A DNA stretch of 26,403 bases from positions 1 through 26,403 of the forward strand of contig CAJLNC010000031.1 of assembly GCA_905207905.1 (NCBI GenBank). Reading direction: 5' to 3'. Positions within the stretch are counted from its first letter, which is position 1, and the number at the start of each line of letters is the position of its first letter. The position numbers and the translations under genes were made by a program. The DNA is from an uncultured Lachnospiraceae bacterium. Lineage in GTDB: Bacteria > Bacillota_A > Clostridia > Lachnospirales > Lachnospiraceae. The notes beneath the pieces were generated by a model that was not told the DNA's origin, ran no database searches, and saw only the letters and a program-made list of their open reading frames with translations. This document shows positions 24,613-26,403 of the stretch, in pieces.

Positions 24613-24795
24613 ATGGCAGAATTACAGGATGTAAGATACGGTTGGGATTTTATGGCAAAGCTGATGGGTGCTGACTTGGCAGGTAGCAGTGCTTATGCAG
24701 ACTATGCTGCCAATGTATTGCAGAATCAGCAGATAGCCGCTCAAAATTTACATATACAAGAAATAAAGACGGTGGAATTTAAAATTTCATTTTAG
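24613..24795 (+). CDS. Small protein of unknown function
   Basis: AAGGTG is six bases before ATG 24613 and overlaps the stop of the preceding fragment, suggesting an old translational coupling. The 60-residue product (AELQDVRYGWDFMAKLMGAD, then an Ala/Gln-rich middle and a short beta-like end, KTVEFKISF) has no membrane helix and no recognised domain. A terminator-like hairpin follows within 30 bases. It may be intact or the remains of a longer gene. Confidence 0.5.
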   Translation: MAELQDVRYGWDFMAKLMGADLAGSSAYADYAANVLQNQQIAAQNLHIQEIKTVEFKISF

Positions 24796-24821
24796 GAGTG
24801 ATTTATATATGATGTGAATCG

Positions 24822-24850
24822 AAACCAGCTCAGTAAAGGGCTGGTTTCTT
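24822..24850 (+). terminator. Terminator-like hairpin after the Fic/macro operon
   Basis: AAACCAGC (24822-24829) pairs perfectly with GCTGGTTT (24840-24847) around a ten-base loop, followed by CTTTA. The short T-tract makes it moderately convincing. Confidence 0.6.
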
Positions 24851-24976
24851 TATCGGCAAAATTGTTGCCTAATTGCGTAAAGTTAATATTTCAAAAGTCA
24901 ATTTTTGTTTTTCTCTGATGATGTTCTTTACAGTTTTAAGGAACGATGAAGAGTTATCGTTTTTTGAAAAGAACTA

Positions 24977-25004
24977 TTGACGGTAACTTCAAAAGCTGTA
25001 TAAT
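24977..25004 (+). promoter_or_regulatory. Near-consensus promoter in the intergenic region
   Basis: TTGACG (24977-24982) and a perfect TATAAT (24999-25004) are separated by 16 bases. It is the best promoter sequence in the window, yet no ORF follows; a terminator hairpin begins about seven bases after the expected start of transcription. Confidence 0.7.
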
Positions 25005-25010
25005 GAGCTT

Positions 25011-25064
25011 AACAGAACCCACCACGCCTCTGATTTTCATGCGCAACCCGGTGGGACTTTTTTA
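25011..25064 (+). ncRNA. Candidate ~55-nt small RNA (promoter directly followed by terminator)
   Basis: From the expected start near 25011 the transcript would contain CCCACC (25018-25023) pairing with GGTGGG (25050-25055), an inner CGC/GCG helix (25025-25027 with 25041-25043), and then T6 at 25058-25063. A strong promoter placed immediately before an intrinsic terminator, with no coding capacity between, is the signature of a short regulatory RNA or of an attenuated leader. No Rfam family was recognised by eye. Confidence 0.5.
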
Positions 25065-25096
25065 TTTATAGGGTATTTTATTTATCAACATCTAAC

Positions 25097-25131
25097 GGTG
25101 AAGTGCTGCCGATAAGCACTTTGCCATTTTT
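25097..25131 (+). terminator. Second hairpin, terminator-like
   Basis: GGTGAAGTGCT (25097-25107) pairs with AGCACTTTGCC (25115-25125), an 11-bp stem with two G-T pairs and a seven-base loop, followed by ATTTTTA. It would stop any read-through from the promoter at 24977, giving two terminators in tandem. Confidence 0.6.
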
Positions 25132-25194
25132 ACGTTAAGAGGGAGAAAGAATCATTAAACACGGCAAAATAAAATCAAGATATATTATAATAAA

Positions 25195-25259
25195 TTGGAT
25201 TTATTGCCGATATTATGGTATAATAACGAAGAAAGTAACTGTCGTGCTTGCACGAACAG
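25195..25259 (+). promoter_or_regulatory. Promoter and leader hairpin of the class III Fic gene
   Basis: TTGGAT (25195-25200) and TATAAT (25219-25224) are 18 bases apart. Transcription from about 25231 gives a leader of about 130 bases that begins with a hairpin (TCGTGC with GCACGA, extendable to CTG/CAG, 25239-25259). A weaker stem is possible at 25276-25297. The leader contains no ORF that resembles a VbhA-type Fic antitoxin. Confidence 0.55.
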
Positions 25260-25360
25260 CCATTTGACGAGAAAATCATCGAGACGATAGTCGAGATGGT
25301 ATACTTATAACGATAGATTTGTGACTGAAAAGTAATCGCATGAAGAATGTGGGGTAAGCT

Positions 25361-25978
25361 ATGCTTGAAAATAAATTAGGTATTACAGATTCTACAGAAT
25401 TAGCAAGAATGGAAGAAAAAATCAGTAAGCAAAAAGCGCTTGAAATGTTTGAAAGTGGCTTTTTTGAGACATTAGAACCAGGGACTTATAAAAGTCTTGC
25501 GATAATCCATCAATATCTTTTTGATGAGATTTATGATTTTGCCGGTAAATTACGAAAGGTCAATATTTCAAAAGGAAATTTTCGATTTGCTCCGTTGATG
25601 TATTTGGAAGCAGCGTTACAGAGCATAGACAAAATGCCGCAGTCAACTTTTGATGAAATTGTCGAAAAATATGTTGAAATGAACGTGGCTCATCCGTTCC
25701 GAGAGGGAAATGGGAGAAGTACGAGGATATGGCTTGACCTGATGTTGAAAAAAGAAATCGGCTATGTGGTTGACTGGAGCAAGGTGGATAAAGAGGATTA
25801 TCTGCTTGCCATGGAGCGAAGTCCTATTAAAGATATCGAAATAAAGTTTCTCCTGAAAAATGCCCTTACGGACAATGTAAATGATCGAGAAATTTATATG
25901 AAGGGCATCGATTACAGTTATTACTATGAAGGCTATTATGTGTTTAAGATGGAAGATTTGACGGACACAAAGGAGTAA
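25361..25978 (+). CDS. Class III Fic-domain AMP-transferase, NmFic-like
   Basis: ATG 25361 follows GTGGGG. The 205-residue protein is collinear with the Neisseria meningitidis enzyme NmFic. It has [15 protein letters not shown] with the FRFAP flap, the catalytic loop [12 protein letters not shown] (H111, E115, R119, R122), then DLMLKK, AMERSP and [11 protein letters not shown]. The C-terminal inhibitory helix reads SYYYEG (S186, E190, G191), the [ST]xxxE[GN] motif placed after the core, which defines class III. In NmFic this helix keeps the enzyme inactive until oligomers dissociate and Tyr residues are self-modified, and gyrase B is a reported target. The same control is likely here because the motif and the Tyr-rich helix are conserved. 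About ten extra residues follow at the C-terminus. The next Fic gene begins 34 bases later. Confidence 0.94.
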   Translation: MLENKLGITDSTELARMEEKISKQKALEMFESGFFETLEPGTYKSLAIIHQYLFDEIYDFAGKLRKVNISKGNFRFAPLMYLEAALQSIDKMPQSTFDEIVEKYVEMNVAHPFREGNGRSTRIWLDLMLKKEIGYVVDWSKVDKEDYLLAMERSPIKDIEIKFLLKNALTDNVNDREIYMKGIDYSYYYEGYYVFKMEDLTDTKE

Positions 25979-26012
25979 CTTGATTTAGTGTTAGAAAAGT
26001 GGAGGAATATGG

Positions 26013-26403
26013 ATGCAGTATCGTTCAGTTAATGAAATAGCGAAAAAATGGAATGTGTCGGAACGAAGCGTTCGAAATTACTGCGCTCATGGACGAGTAG
26101 ATGGGGCGTTTCTTACCGGTAAGACTTGGAATATCCCTGAAAACGCAGAAAAACCGGAACGCTCAAATAAAAAGAAAGAACAGCCGATTACCTTACTGGA
26201 TATTCTGCAGGAGCAGAAAGCAAGCAAGTATTCTGGTGGTATTTATCATAAGACCCAGATTGATTTGACATACAATTCCAATCATATGGAAGGCAGCCGT
26301 CTGACTCACGATCAGACTAGATATATCTTTGAAACCAATACCATCGGTGTAGAAAAAGAAGTGCTGAATGTGGATGATGTGATTGAAACGGCAAATCATT
26401 TCC
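26013..26403 (+). CDS. Second class II Fic-family protein with MerR-like HTH (3' partial)
   Basis: GGAGG at 26001-26005 is seven bases before ATG 26013, and the frame is open to the window end (130 codons seen). The N-terminus is a MerR-like helix-turn-helix (SVNEIAKKWNVSERSVRNYC) like that of the Fic gene at 22986. Then comes the class II inhibitory motif SNHMEG (S89, E93, G94) in TYNSNHMEGSRLT. The catalytic HPFxxGNGR loop lies beyond the window, so activity cannot be judged. Only 34 bases separate it from the NmFic-like gene, so the two probably share a transcript. An ORF on the opposite strand here is an artefact. Confidence 0.85.
   Translation, partial: MQYRSVNEIAKKWNVSERSVRNYCAHGRVDGAFLTGKTWNIPENAEKPERSNKKKEQPITLLDILQEQKASKYSGGIYHKTQIDLTYNSNHMEGSRLTHDQTRYIFETNTIGVEKEVLNVDDVIETANHF

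Noticed and set aside
25239..25297. Leader stems before the class III Fic gene as a tRNA or riboswitch
   Set aside because: No cloverleaf and no known riboswitch core could be recognised; only simple hairpins are present.
25231..25360. Separate VbhA-type antitoxin gene before the class III Fic gene
   Set aside because: No ORF with an [ST]xxxE[GN] motif exists in the leader, and the inhibitory motif is inside the Fic protein itself.
1..26403. CRISPR arrays, rRNA, tRNA, insertion sequences
   Set aside because: No regularly spaced identical repeats, no conserved RNA gene sequence and no transposase were seen.

Overview
This looks like a chromosomal accessory region of a gut-type Clostridia member, most probably Lachnospiraceae. 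The evidence is strong AGGAGG-type ribosome sites, purine-rich codon use, and the family mix (Rpn-family nuclease, paired WYL proteins, TIGR02677-02680 proteins, Fic proteins with a MerR-like N-terminus). Base composition changes sharply along the window: about 1330-4300 is very AT-rich, 11260-22090 is clearly GC-richer, and the Fic region after 22300 is intermediate. This is what a patchwork of imported segments would look like. No rRNA, tRNA, CRISPR array or transposase was seen.

Layout. (1) 1-5311: the end of a MATE exporter; a LysR regulator joined in frame to an AlgX/AlgJ-like SGNH acyltransferase fragment; a lipoteichoic-acid-synthase-like gene with a one-base frameshift; and a convergent diacylglycerol-kinase-like gene. 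This looks like a wall-polymer locus damaged by deletion. (2) 5723-6736: an Rpn-family nuclease whose expected start codon reads ATC and which carries a well-placed internal ribosome site before its C-terminal domain. (3) 6975-11089: two overlapping WYL regulators with a good terminator, then remnants of an RNA-repair operon (RtcB C-terminus, truncated RlaP), a methyltransferase with only the first ~75 codons of its PLD-type helicase partner, and a 27-residue ORF. (4) 11264-22088: one uninterrupted co-oriented run with gaps of 30 bases or less: a NifX-like/His-Cys-rich/FKBP fusion, a WYL regulator (frameshifted twice), a metallophosphoesterase, and a complete type I Wadjet system (JetA kleisin, JetB KITE, JetC SMC ATPase, JetD TOPRIM nuclease). 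Wadjet senses and cleaves circular plasmid DNA. (5) 22173-26403: a Fic cluster with remnants of two Fic-type genes, an intact class II Fic enzyme followed by a macro-domain gene, a noncoding interval with a strong promoter, two hairpins and a candidate small RNA, a class III Fic protein very like Neisseria NmFic, and a second class II Fic protein that runs off the end.

Taken together this is a defence/toxin island in which the Wadjet operon and three Fic genes look intact while many neighbours are truncated or frameshifted. Three of the lesions (3754-3760, 12871-12874, 13041-13044) are single-base contractions of homopolymers, so sequencing error must be excluded before they are called real. 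The most interesting items are the Wadjet operon with its WYL and phosphoesterase leader genes, the tandem Fic/macro cluster with its operator-like repeats, the possible intragenic Rpn antitoxin, the His/Cys-linked NifX-FKBP fusion, and the LysR-AlgX chimera.
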